Source: Symbiodinium natans
Lineage: Eukaryota > Sar > Dinophyceae > Suessiales > Symbiodiniaceae
NCBI GenBank assembly: GCA_905221605.1
Contig: CAJNDS010000213.1
Location: forward strand, 522,212 to 586,211
DNA: 64,000 bases
Direction: 5' to 3'
Shown here: positions 21,413 to 31,400 of the stretch, piece after piece
How the letters are laid out: the number at the start of each line of letters is the position of its first letter
Numbering within the stretch: position 1 is the first letter of the stretch
Notes under the pieces: generated by a model
Told to the model about the DNA's origin: nothing
The model's input: the letters and a program-made list of their open reading frames with translations, nothing else
Databases searched by the model: none
Made by a program: the position numbers and the translations under genes

Positions 21413-24400
21413 TGGTGTTGGCTAACAGGACAGGCGTGAAGAGTAGCAGGAAAGGTGATCCTTTGTGGTTGAGAGGAGTGTTCTTAGGAAAGTCTGACAA
21501 CGACTTGTACATCACTTGGCACATGGATGGTATCAAAACTAGCAGAAGTGCAAAGCGTTGCCCTGAACATTTCGACGCTAAGGCAATCAGCAGTGTAGGA
21601 ATCCATTCATGGGAAGTGAAGCACACCACTCTAGCAACCAGAGTAGTTCCCAAGAAAAGCATTCCAGGACCAAAACCAGTAATGACCCAGATCATGGGCT
21701 CAGACACCGGTGAACAGGACCAAGCAGTGCAGGACAAACCTTCAGGACCTCAGAGTCAATCTGAGGCAGTTGTCATCCAAGGCGGGGATTCTGGTGAGAA
21801 GCCAGGACCAGTGATCCCAAGGACGACGTATTTAGCAGGTAAAGCCAAACAGCACCAAGCAGCCCAAAAGAGGAAAGCCGAACAAGATCTTGAAGAAGCT
21901 GAACATGAAGCAGCGTCAGATGTGTTGTCTAGTGACCCTTCGTCTTCAAGCAGTCCCCAGGAAAAAGAGCTAGGTATGGATGTTTCTGATGGTGGTGAGT
22001 CTGAAGAACTTTTGCCAGACAGTGCAATGTTGAGTGAACTTCTCACAGCACGAGGACCTCCACAGCTTAGGAAAGCACAGTTTGAAGATGTAGGAACAGG
22101 TTCCAAGATCCCGAAGCTGGATTCCCCAACTAAGAAGTATCCACCTTTCAACGTAGGAAGAGTTTTTGAGCACAATGATGAGGAACTTCCTGAAGCAGGA
22201 ACTGACGACATTTTCTGGGAAGACACCTATTCTGAGATTGGTGACTCAGATGAAGAACAGGACATTTTCACGAGTGAAGATGCAGGACCTCCAGAACTTT
22301 CAGAGGAGGAACTCAGAGTCTTGGATCGAGAAGCGATGGTCACCGAGATCGATCGTCTCAAGGACATGAAAGCAGTAGACCGAGTCCCTTTGCAGGAACT
22401 TGAGAGAGAAGAAGAGAGAGGAGAGAACTGTGAAGGAAACGAAGAGAGAGACGTAGGAACCAAGTGGCTTACCACGAAGTTTGTGTTTGACTGGAGATTT
22501 AGAGGAAACCGATGGATTCGTAGAGCTCGATTAGTTGCGCGGGAGTTCAAGACACAGGAACACCGCACAGACACGTTCAGTCCGGCGACGAGCGCCTCGC
22601 TGGTGAGACTGATCCCGGTACTAGGATTGCAGCAGGAGTATGCATTGTATTCTGTAGATGTGAAGGACGCATTCCTTCAGGTACCCCAAAGGAACAGGAC
22701 AGCGTGTGAATTCCCAAAGGAATATGTAGAGCTTTTCGGAGAAGAAGATCCCAACTGCAGGAACGAAGGTTTGTTACTCTTGCGTGTACTTCCAGGACAG
22801 AGAGATGCAGCATTGTTGTGGAGTGACCACTTTGCGAGCACTTTGCAGGAACAGGACTTTGACAGGTGTGTTGCATGTCCAACTTTGTTTCGTGACAAGA
22901 TGAAGAGTATTCTTGTCGTACACGTAGACGACATTCAAGCAGCAGGAAAGAATAGAAGCCTTGCGCCAGTTCTGAGCATGTTAGGCAAAACCTACGAACT
23001 CAAGATCGAAGGCCCTTTTCTCACTGAGCAAGAACTTGCAGTAGGAGAGTCGCTTCAGACCATTAGATTCCTCAAGAGGAAATTCACGTACCACAACCAT
23101 GAGTTGCACATCAAGAGTGACCCGAAGTATCTCATCAAGCTCAAGGAAGAACTCAAGCTCAAGAGCACAGCCTCAAAGCCAACTCCTTGTACCCATGAAA
23201 GCCAGGAAGCCGATCACACCAACAGTCTTGACCAGGAACAAGCAGCATCATTCCGAAAGTGTGTAGGAATCTTACTGTATGTAGGCCAGGATAGACCAGA
23301 TTTGCAGTTCGCAGTACGTGGACTAGCGTCAAGGATGTCGGAACCTACGTATGGATCATGGAAACACTTGATTCATCTTGTGCAGTACATGTCTAAGACA
23401 GAAGGCTATCATCTTGTGTACAGGAAGACCCCCAGAGGCCTCAGCAATCTTCATGAGAGTATCAGGAACGGTAGCTATGATTTCACTGGAGTAGAGTCCA
23501 AAGAGTATCATCTTCTAGAGGTATTCAGCGACAGTGATTGGGCAGGAAAGAAAGACACTCGTAGATCAACCAGCTCAGGAAACGTATTTCTGGATGGACA
23601 GGTGATCTATAGTTTCTCTCGAAGCCAGAAGACAGTCTCGCTCAGCTCTGGTGAAGCAGAGTACTACGCCGCAGCATCGGCAGCATCAGATTCAATTCTG
23701 TTGAAGGAAGCAATTCAGTTCTTGACGGGAAAACGTTGTGTAGTACATTTGCATCTTGATTCTTCGGCAGCCCGAGGTATCATCACTCGGCAGGGAGTAG
23801 GAAGAGTCAAACATTTGCAGATCAGGACCTTGTTTCTTCAAGACCTCCACAAACAAGGAACCGTTAGCGTGCACCCAGTAGGGACCAAGGACAACACCGC
23901 CGATATAGGAACTAAGCCCTTGTCAGGAAAGCGTATCAAACTTCTTTTGCATTGGCTAGGATTCCAAACTGAAGACAACGAACCCGTAGGAAAACAAGAG
24001 CTCAAAGACCACCGAACCCAGGAACAAGCTAAGGCTACTGTGAGATTGATCAAGAGTAAAGGAACATTCGCGTTTGCAGCTTTGATGTTTTCGACCATTG
24101 CAGGAATTTCAGAAGGTTTTGTGTTTGAGGGTTCAGGAAAAGTTTCAGGAACAGACATGTCAGTCATGAGAGCATGTGAGCAGGACGTCATGTGCATTTC
24201 TGACACGAGTGAATTTGCGTTAGGAACAGTCATGTCTTGTTGTAGGAACAGTCTTCATGCAGGAAACATGTGTGCATGTGAAGTAGGAACTGTTTGTGCA
24301 GAGAGAGTAGGAGCAGGAAATTCGCCGCATTCCGAGTGCAGCAGTCAAGCTGTAGAAGTAGAGCAGGAACACTGTAGAGAGCCCAGTAGAAAAGCCAGGA

Positions 24401-26214
24401 AACCTGTAGCCATGAGTGGCACTGGAGAAGAAACCAGCTTCAACCAGTTGGTGCAGGAACTACGTGAGATCCTGGAAACGACGCGCCAGGAACGCAGCGA
24501 GTCCATGGAGAGTGTCTCCATCTCTTTGCAGGAAAGCAGCATGAACATGAGTCGTTTGGCAGAGGAAAGCCAAGCAACCCAGAAGCTCCTGTCCGACTAC
24601 AAGAAGGAAACAGAAGAGATCAAGAACATCGTGAAGGAGATCAAGCAAAATGAAGCAGAAGCCAAAGACGAGGTGAAGGAGATCGTCAAAGACTTGAAGG
24701 AAAGAATCGAAAGCCTTGAAGATTTCGTGAAGTGGTACGCCCAGGAAGAAGAAGAAGAGGAAGAAGACAACGAGGAGAACGACGCGGAGAAGGAAAGAAA
24801 GGACAGAGAACTGGAAGCAGAACTTCGTCGTGAAGGGCATCTTCAGGAAACTACATCGTGGACTACCTCATCTACCAGTTCGAAAGGAAAGCAGGAAGGA
24901 AAAGATGAAGCTACATCGTGGACTACGCCGACTACAAGTTCGAAAGAAGGAAAGGAAGAAGCTACATCGTGGACTACCTCATCTACCAGTTCGAAAGGAA
25001 AGCAGGAAGGAAAAGATGAAGCTACATCGTGGACTACGCCGACTACAAGTTCGAAAGAAGGAAAGAACAAGGAAGAGGAAGCCGAGAGCATCACCGAGAA
25101 GATCCGCCGAATCAACGAGGAGATCCAAAGGAAAGCAGAAGAGTCAAAAGACAAGGAAAGCGATTTCGAGTACCCACGCGATTTTTCGTCCGAGTGGAAG
25201 TTCTACACCGAGAATGGCTCGATTTACCGCCAGCACTACGTGACGCAGGAAAAGATTTGGTGCGACTACGACTACGCCTACAAGCACGAGAAAGGAAAAG
25301 GAAAGAACAAGAAGAAGAAAGGCCATGCAGGAGAAGAAGAAGGAAAGACAAGCTCAGGATCAGGAGGACAGCAGCCGCTGTCAAAGGAACAAGAAGAGGA
25401 ACTGAAGGCAAAGTTGAAGAAGACCTTAGAAGCAGCAGCAGAGGAGAACGATAGGAGACTTGAGAAGGAAAGGCAAGCCAAGGAGGAAGAAGCACGAGAG
25501 GCAGCAGCCAAGCAAGCAAAGGAAGCACAGGAAGCAAAGGAAGCACAGGCAGCAAAGGAAGCCAAGGAAGCAAAGGCAGCAGCAATCAAGGCCAAGGAAG
25601 AAGAGGAAAGGCACAGGAAGAATGCAGCAGCCCAAGCAGCAGCAGCAGAGAAGGAAGCAGAAGCAAGGAAGGAGCTCGAGGAAGCAGTCCTCTTGCTTAT
25701 GCAGGAAAGAGAGAAGGACAAGGAAAGGATTGAAAGGCTCGAGAAGGCACTCAGCCAAAGAGGAAGCGATGCAGGATCAACAACGGAAGAGGAGAGCCGC
25801 AGCCCAGCAAAGGAAAAGGAGGAGAAGGAAGACCCAGAGGTGAAGGAAAAAGGACCGTACTCGCCGAGGAGCTACGTGAAAGGCTCAGGAAAAGACAAGA
25901 CAAGGAACAGCTACGCCGTCTTCCAGTACAAGGAAAAGTTCTACCAGTGGAAGTGGAACAACGACAGCCAGTACTGGTACTTCTTCGATTCAGAAGGAAA
26001 AAGTCCCGGTGAAGGAAAATGGGTGAAGCAGCACAAGGACAAGAACGGCAGGAAAGTTTGTGACGAGCAGCTCAAGAAGTTCGAGAAGTTCGTTGAGGAG
26101 AAAAGGAAAGAGAAGGACAAAAGCCAGGAGAAAGGAGAAGAAGGAAAAGGAAGCAGCAGCAGCAGCAACAAGGACGTCGACGATGGCTACTACGAGATCA
26201 CAAGCTTTTCGTGA
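21283..26214 (+). CDS. copia 1 reverse transcriptase-RNase H with C-terminal extension
   Basis: 1643 codons from a non-ATG position, overlapping the gag-pol frame by about 130 bases in the -1 frame; real entry is near 21385. RT has SVDVKDAFLQV (about residue 456) and VVHVDDI (about 546). RNase H has FSDSDW, SSGEAEYY and HLDSSAARG (about 748-825). After RNase H the frame continues for about 730 residues. That extension holds a hydrophobic helix (FAFAALMFSTIAGI, about 927), a Cys-rich stretch, a predicted coiled coil (about 1056-1165), a 37-residue tandem duplication (TTSWTTSSTSS type), charged Lys/Glu/Ala-rich helices, and two aromatic blocks (EWKFYTENGSIYRQHY and KFYQWKWNNDSQYWYFF). I recognise no known envelope or enzyme in it. 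Confidence 0.9.
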   Translation: MGISTCQLDNQQVPSTLRNRDDPLRVDFRSPVSRTLAEFGESLMVLANRTGVKSSRKGDPLWLRGVFLGKSDNDLYITWHMDGIKTSRSAKRCPEHFDAKAISSVGIHSWEVKHTTLATRVVPKKSIPGPKPVMTQIMGSDTGEQDQAVQDKPSGPQSQSEAVVIQGGDSGEKPGPVIPRTTYLAGKAKQHQAAQKRKAEQDLEEAEHEAASDVLSSDPSSSSSPQEKELGMDVSDGGESEELLPDSAMLSELLTARGPPQLRKAQFEDVGTGSKIPKLDSPTKKYPPFNVGRVFEHNDEELPEAGTDDIFWEDTYSEIGDSDEEQDIFTSEDAGPPELSEEELRVLDREAMVTEIDRLKDMKAVDRVPLQELEREEERGENCEGNEERDVGTKWLTTKFVFDWRFRGNRWIRRARLVAREFKTQEHRTDTFSPATSASLVRLIPVLGLQQEYALYSVDVKDAFLQVPQRNRTACEFPKEYVELFGEEDPNCRNEGLLLLRVLPGQRDAALLWSDHFASTLQEQDFDRCVACPTLFRDKMKSILVVHVDDIQAAGKNRSLAPVLSMLGKTYELKIEGPFLTEQELAVGESLQTIRFLKRKFTYHNHELHIKSDPKYLIKLKEELKLKSTASKPTPCTHESQEADHTNSLDQEQAASFRKCVGILLYVGQDRPDLQFAVRGLASRMSEPTYGSWKHLIHLVQYMSKTEGYHLVYRKTPRGLSNLHESIRNGSYDFTGVESKEYHLLEVFSDSDWAGKKDTRRSTSSGNVFLDGQVIYSFSRSQKTVSLSSGEAEYYAAASAASDSILLKEAIQFLTGKRCVVHLHLDSSAARGIITRQGVGRVKHLQIRTLFLQDLHKQGTVSVHPVGTKDNTADIGTKPLSGKRIKLLLHWLGFQTEDNEPVGKQELKDHRTQEQAKATVRLIKSKGTFAFAALMFSTIAGISEGFVFEGSGKVSGTDMSVMRACEQDVMCISDTSEFALGTVMSCCRNSLHAGNMCACEVGTVCAERVGAGNSPHSECSSQAVEVEQEHCREPSRKARKPVAMSGTGEETSFNQLVQELREILETTRQERSESMESVSISLQESSMNMSRLAEESQATQKLLSDYKKETEEIKNIVKEIKQNEAEAKDEVKEIVKDLKERIESLEDFVKWYAQEEEEEEEDNEENDAEKERKDRELEAELRREGHLQETTSWTTSSTSSKGKQEGKDEATSWTTPTTSSKEGKEEATSWTTSSTSSKGKQEGKDEATSWTTPTTSSKEGKNKEEEAESITEKIRRINEEIQRKAEESKDKESDFEYPRDFSSEWKFYTENGSIYRQHYVTQEKIWCDYDYAYKHEKGKGKNKKKKGHAGEEEGKTSSGSGGQQPLSKEQEEELKAKLKKTLEAAAEENDRRLEKERQAKEEEAREAAAKQAKEAQEAKEAQAAKEAKEAKAAAIKAKEEEERHRKNAAAQAAAAEKEAEARKELEEAVLLLMQEREKDKERIERLEKALSQRGSDAGSTTEEESRSPAKEKEEKEDPEVKEKGPYSPRSYVKGSGKDKTRNSYAVFQYKEKFYQWKWNNDSQYWYFFDSEGKSPGEGKWVKQHKDKNGRKVCDEQLKKFEKFVEEKRKEKDKSQEKGEEGKGSSSSSNKDVDDGYYEITSFS
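24851..25072 (+). repeat. 111-bp tandem duplication within copia 1 coding region
   Basis: ctacatcgtggactacctca starts at 24851 and at 24962. The alternate form with gactacgccg starts at 24911 and 25022. The period is 111 bases (37 codons) and the frame is kept. Confidence 0.9.
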
Positions 26215-26505
26215 AAAAGAAAGTGAGCTTGGCACAGTGAGCTAGGACGGACTGAGAGCTTGACTAGCTCCAGGAAAGTTTTCTTTTGCAGTTTGTTTCA
26301 GGATGATGATCCGAGTACAGTAGGAACAGCAGCGTTTTGTTTTGTACAGGATAGTAGACATTTCGTTTGAAGGAAATGTGAGCGAACTTGGAGAGATTCG
26401 CCAGTGGACTTGAAAGAGTCTGCGCTGAGGAAAGAGTTTCAAACACTTGTGTGTGTTCAGGAAAGAGAGTCGAAGCCAGCTTAGTCTACGACTTTCACTA
26501 ACTTC

Positions 26506-26515
26506 GAAGGCGGGG
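26506..26515 (+). promoter_or_regulatory. copia 1 polypurine tract
   Basis: gaaggcgggg lies immediately upstream of the 3' LTR, in the usual place for the plus-strand primer. One C interrupts the purines. The 290 bases before it (26215-26505) are non-coding 3' sequence. Confidence 0.7.
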
Positions 26516-26726
26516 TGTTAAACATTCCAGCCTAGTAGGAACACACTGTTGTATGTGTAGGAGAATGCACAGATTGAGCCAGGAACCAACTTTGTGGCCC
26601 AGGCTCAAAAGGAGACTCCCCAGTCTCAAAGGAGTGACAGGACAGAAACCACAGCAGAGCGGTGAAGCGAAAAGTGAGCCGCAGTGGTGGTTTAGGAAAC
26701 CCTTTAGGAAAGCCCGTTCTTTAACA
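26516..26726 (+). repeat. copia 1 3' LTR
   Basis: 211 bp, the same as the 5' LTR by eye, followed by the second ctttc. Confidence 0.95.
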
Positions 26727-27510
26727 CTTTCACTGCCCTGCCCTTAAAGCTTCACTGCCCCAGCCGCCCTTAACCCTTTACTGCCTCAGTCCAGCCCCTT
26801 GGAGGTTCAATGCGATGAGTTGAGAGGTGCGCGGTCATGCGCCAGAATGTTTCCAAAAAATACTGTTTTGTTATTTTTGTCATTTCTGTCATTTCTGTCA
26901 TTCTTATCATTCTGTCATTCTGTTTGGAATTGTATTTGATGAGGGTGCCTGCAACATGCGCCAGAATTTTTTGCACAGAAAAAAATCAGCCTTGTCATTT
27001 TTGTCATTGTTGTCATTTCTGTCATTCTTGTCATTCAGTGTTTGGACTTACAATTGTCAAGAGGGCGTGCGAAATGACCGAAATGACGGAAATGACGGAA
27101 ATGACGGAAATGACGCTGCCATCGGCAGTTCTTGCCACTCTGGCGCGCCGCTCACACCCGGACGTCAAACTCTGTCAATTCTGTCAATTGCCCCAAACGA
27201 CTCACGCCTTCAGTTTGCAAGTTTTGCCGTCGTCAACTTCGCCAGGTCTGTCAAATCTGTCAATTCTGTCAAATCTGTCAAATCTGTCAATTCTGTCAAT
27301 CACGTCGCTGGCTGCAAGTCTTCCAAAAGACAACATTTGATAAAATTGACAAACTTGACAAAATTACAAAAGACAAGTGCGTCAAAATTCTTGAGACATT
27401 TTCTTTGAAATTCTGCGAGTTGGCAGGACAGTTTACTGTCAAGAATTTAGGAGGGCAGCAAAGGGCAGTAAAGGGCCTCCAACGGACGGCCTCTAAGGGC
27501 CTCTGAGGGC
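26727..27510. repeat. left arm continuation after copia 1
   Basis: 26727 to about 27145 matches about 33560-33990 in inverted orientation (shared ctcaactcatcgcattgaa and gcgcatgaccgcgcacctc motifs). 27150-27510 matches about 34190-34577 in the same orientation. It contains GTCATTTCN nonamers (26869-27115) and GTCAATTCT/GTCAAATCT variants (27165-27300). No gene is seen. Confidence 0.8.
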
Positions 27511-28493
27511 GCCGACGTACAGGTGCTTCAGGGTGAAGTGCTGGGCACGTCGCAGAGCCAGACCCCCGCGCAGGGTCAAACCCTGGCATGCCGCGTGACA
27601 GACACAAGTGCAAGGGCAGCACAAGGGCAAGGTGCGTAGGGCTGTGCGGCCCTGACCTTAGATCTTGAGAGGGTTGGCAAGACCCGGTGAAGAGTTCGTG
27701 GTGGGGCCCCCTTGTGCTCGATCAAGTTCTGGGGGCCAGCCTGCGGTTTTTCGCTTGATTTGCACCCTGGGCACAAGCGGAGAGAGCATGAACATCTGAG
27801 GGAACGAGGGGAAGCACAACTGTGAGCTCAACTCAGCAGCTTGTTCTGATGTAAGGCAATGTAGGGAAATGGCAAGAGAAGTATGCATGTCGCAGCTCTG
27901 CCACTTGTAGGTCCGGGCTTCAGCGGCGCCCAGCACTGAGCGGTCGTAAGTTGTACTGGTATTGAATTGTACCCATGCTGCCCACCTTTGCTAAGTCAAT
28001 CGTGTTGCTCAGATTTCGCACTCCGCAGGCAGATTTGGAGCGCTGGCAGCAGCGCCTGCAGGCTTGGTGCTTGCCTGTGTGAGTTGATGCCATACCCAGT
28101 CCTTTGCAGATGTATTGACAGTTTTTAAGCCGTTTTCCCTGCAGCTGCCAACAAGATGTGAGGATCGAGCTGCTGATGACTGTCCTGTGTTGTTTTTTGT
28201 GTCTCGGCACCCAGGGCACGAGATGTAACCCTTCCGCGGAAGGTTGGCAAGTCTCATGCAATGTCATCTTCAATTCGGCAGCTGAGGCCACAGGGTGTGG
28301 AAAGCTATCAGAAACCAGCTTCTAGGCAGCGTAGTGGCGTAGTTGGTGTAGCTTTAGCTCCTTCAGCTTACTTTGGTGGACATGTTCAAGTCCATGTGTT
28401 TGAAGCCTTTCGCAAGCTTCTTGACTTGTGCTCGCTCTCTGACTTGACATGCCAGATATGGCTTGAGACGCACTTGATGTGCTAGCAGTAGCA
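27511..28493. other. upstream region of the RCC1-TIR gene, no gene seen
   Basis: Sequence without repeats that I recognise, inside the centre of the inverted unit. No frame has protein-like composition. I see no TATA box and no spliced-leader relic (looked for TTTTGGCTCAAG) before the start codon at 28494. Confidence 0.5.
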
Positions 28494-31400
28494 ATGTCTC
28501 GATCGAAGACATGGAAGAAGCGCACTATGCTGGTCGTTGCGTTTCTCCACGCCCTGCAACAAGTTCAAGCAGGAACGTCAACACCTCTGGTCATCTCTTG
28601 CACCCCGCAAAGATTTATCTCAATTGGCGGCGAGGGGGCCTGTGCTGCCGTCAGCACCGGGGCTGTCGTCACAGGGGGCGACGAATTGAACGGTGGTGAC
28701 TCAAGTTCCGTGGCTCGCCAGCTGAACTCCAATGTTCAGACCATCTACTCCACATGTGGGGCCTTCGCTGCCGTCAAAGCGGATGGGAGTGTCGTCACAT
28801 GGGGCCATGCTCTTGTAGGCGGTGACTCAAGTTCCGTGGCTAGCCAGCTGAACTCCAATGTTCAGACCATCTACTCCAACGTTTTCGCCTTCGCTGCCAT
28901 CAAAGCGGATGGGAGTGTCGTCACATGGGGCTTTGGATTTTACGGCGGTGACTCAAGTTCCGTGGCTAGCCAGCTGAACTCCGGCGTTCAGACCATCTAC
29001 TCCACCGATCGAACCTTTGCTGCTCTCAAAGCAGATGGGGGTGTCGTCACATGGGGCGAGGGATCGTACGGCGCTAACGCCGTGGCTAGCCAGCCGATCT
29101 CCGGTGTTCAGACCATCTGCTCCACAGAGCGGGCCTTCGCTGCCGTCAAAGCGGATGGGAGTGTCGTCACATGGGGCGATGCGTTGTACGGCGGTGACTC
29201 AAGTTCCGTGGCTGGCCAACTCAGTCATGGTGTTGAAACCATCTACTCCACCCTGATATTTGAAGAAATGGGGTATGCGGCCTTCGCTGCCGTCAAAGCG
29301 GATGGGAGTGTCGTCACATGGGGCCATGCTCTTGTAGGCGGTGACTCAAGTTCCGTGGCTAGCCAGCTGAACTCCAATGTTCAGACCATCTACTCCACAG
29401 GTGGGGCCTTCGCTGCCGTCAAAGCGGATGGGAGTGTCGTCACATGGGGCCTTAGCAAGGCAGGCGGTGACTCAAGTTCCGTGGCCAGCCAGCTGAACTC
29501 CGGCGTTCAGACCATCTACTCCACCGATCGGGCCTTTGCTGCCATCAAAGCGGATGGGAGTGTCGTCACATGGGGCGGTGCGTTGTCCGTCGGTGACTCA
29601 AGTTCCGTGGCTAGCCTGAACTCCGGCGTTCGGACCATCTACTCCACAGGTGGGGCCTTCGCTGCCGTCAAAGCGGATGGGAGTGTCGTCACATGGGGCG
29701 ATGCGTTGTACGGCGGTGACTCAAGTTCCGTGGCTGGCCAACTCGCTCATGGTGTTGAAACCATCTCCTCCACAAAGTTTTTCTTCGCTGCCGTCTTGTT
29801 GGATGGGGGTTTGGTCGCATGGGGAAGGTACCCGCAAGGCTTGGAGGATTTGGATGTCGGTCCGACCATCACCAGCACCTCGACCATTTCCTCCTCAACA
29901 ACCACCTCCACTACATTCTCCTCCTCAACGTCCTGCTCTTCTACATCCTCCACATCCTCCAGCTCTAGCACATCAATGACAAGCACAGCAGGTAGCCAGG
30001 AATTGTCCGGCTCGTTTCTCGTAGATCTTCCTGAGGCAAACATCGAGCAACTACAGGCTGCAGCGAAAGCAGCGCTGCTGCAAACTGTAGTAGGAATCAG
30101 GGATGCTGCTGTGGAGATTGCAGTTCAAGTGGAAGCGCGACGACTTCAAACTTCTAGAAGATGGCGGGTCGACTTCACTATAGTGCTGCTTGTGCAGAAG
30201 GTAGAGAGTGCCCTGACCTTCATCAGCGGCATCAGTCTCAATGCAGATTTTCGGTCAGTGCTTGCAAACGAGCTTGTCCGAGCTGGGGTGGACATCGCTT
30301 CCACCAATGCGATGACAGTCAGCGCTATCAGCGCTACAGCCCAGACTACCTTGGCGAGTCTTCCGGCGGAGGCCATCATCGGTGCATGCGTAGCTGGGGC
30401 CGTGCTACTTCTATGCTGCGCTGTGATCGTGATCTTCAACAGCCTTCGATGCCTCAGAGCCGAACGGGTGGCAAAGCTTGCAGAAGAGCAGTTCCGCGAG
30501 GAGAACCCCATGTATCGCTGGGCAATGATTTCCGCGCGCTTTGATGGGGGAGAATTGGACCAGAAATTCAGACGAGTTCACATGATACTCAAAGAAAAGA
30601 AATGTAACATCCTGATGGTTTCAGTGGAGTCTGGAGATGATTTCGGGCTTCTTACCATGCAGTACTTGAACAAGATCCGCGAGACGCAAGGCATCATTCT
30701 TGCTGTTTGCACGAGGAATTACGGCGAGAAGACGGCGTCCCCCTACAGCAGCCACGAAGAGCTCGTCTACGCGCATGACCACAAGTTGCAGGTCATGCCC
30801 CTGAAGGTGGAGGACACATACCCCCCAGAGCCTCCGTGTGGGCCTGGTCACCCATACGACAAGAAGCGGGTTGCCATGGGTCTCATTGGCATGATCTTCA
30901 AGAGCAGCGTACTTTTCGAAGACTGTACCAATAAAACTGCCGAGGCAATTTCGGAAAGTCTGGAGAAGCGGCTGCGGTCAAATGTTCGACAGGACATGGC
31001 GGAGAAGCGAGCAAGGGAGCTTGCAGATGAGCAGTTCCGCGAGGAGAACCCCATGTATCGCTGGGCAATGATTTCCGCGCGCTTTGATGGGGGAAAATTG
31101 GAACAGAAATTCAGACGAGTTCACATGATACTCAAAGAAAAGAAATGTAACATCCTGATGGTTTCAGTGGAGTCTGGAGATGATTTCGGGCTTCTTACCA
31201 TGCAGTACTTGAACAAGATCCGCGAGACGCAAGGCATCATTCTTGCTGTTTGCACGAGGAATTACGGCGAGAAGACGGCGTCCCCCTACAGCAGCCACGA
31301 AGAGCTCGTCTACGCGCATGACCACAAGTTGCAGGTCATGCCCCTGAAGGTGGAGGACACATACCCCCCAGAGCCTCCGTGTGGGCCAAATCACATGTTT

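Larger units (their letters stand above)
16148..26726 (+). mobile_element. Ty1/copia LTR retrotransposon 1, complete
   Basis: A complete element of 10,579 bp: 211-bp LTRs, a tRNA-type primer site, gag-protease-integrase in one frame, reverse transcriptase-RNase H plus a long C-terminal extension in a second frame, a purine tract and a 5-bp TSD. The gene order (integrase before reverse transcriptase) defines the copia superfamily. The two LTRs are identical by eye, so insertion is recent. Confidence 0.95.

Noticed and set aside
24841-25760. Lys/Glu/Ala-rich helices of copia 1 as a host structural gene captured by the element
   Set aside because: No recognisable host domain; low-complexity charged helices are common by-products of GAAGGAAAG-type sequence.
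26837-27408. Long frames reading MTEMTEMT or FVISVISVI in the nonamer tracts
   Set aside because: A nine-base repeat keeps any frame open; these are translation artefacts.
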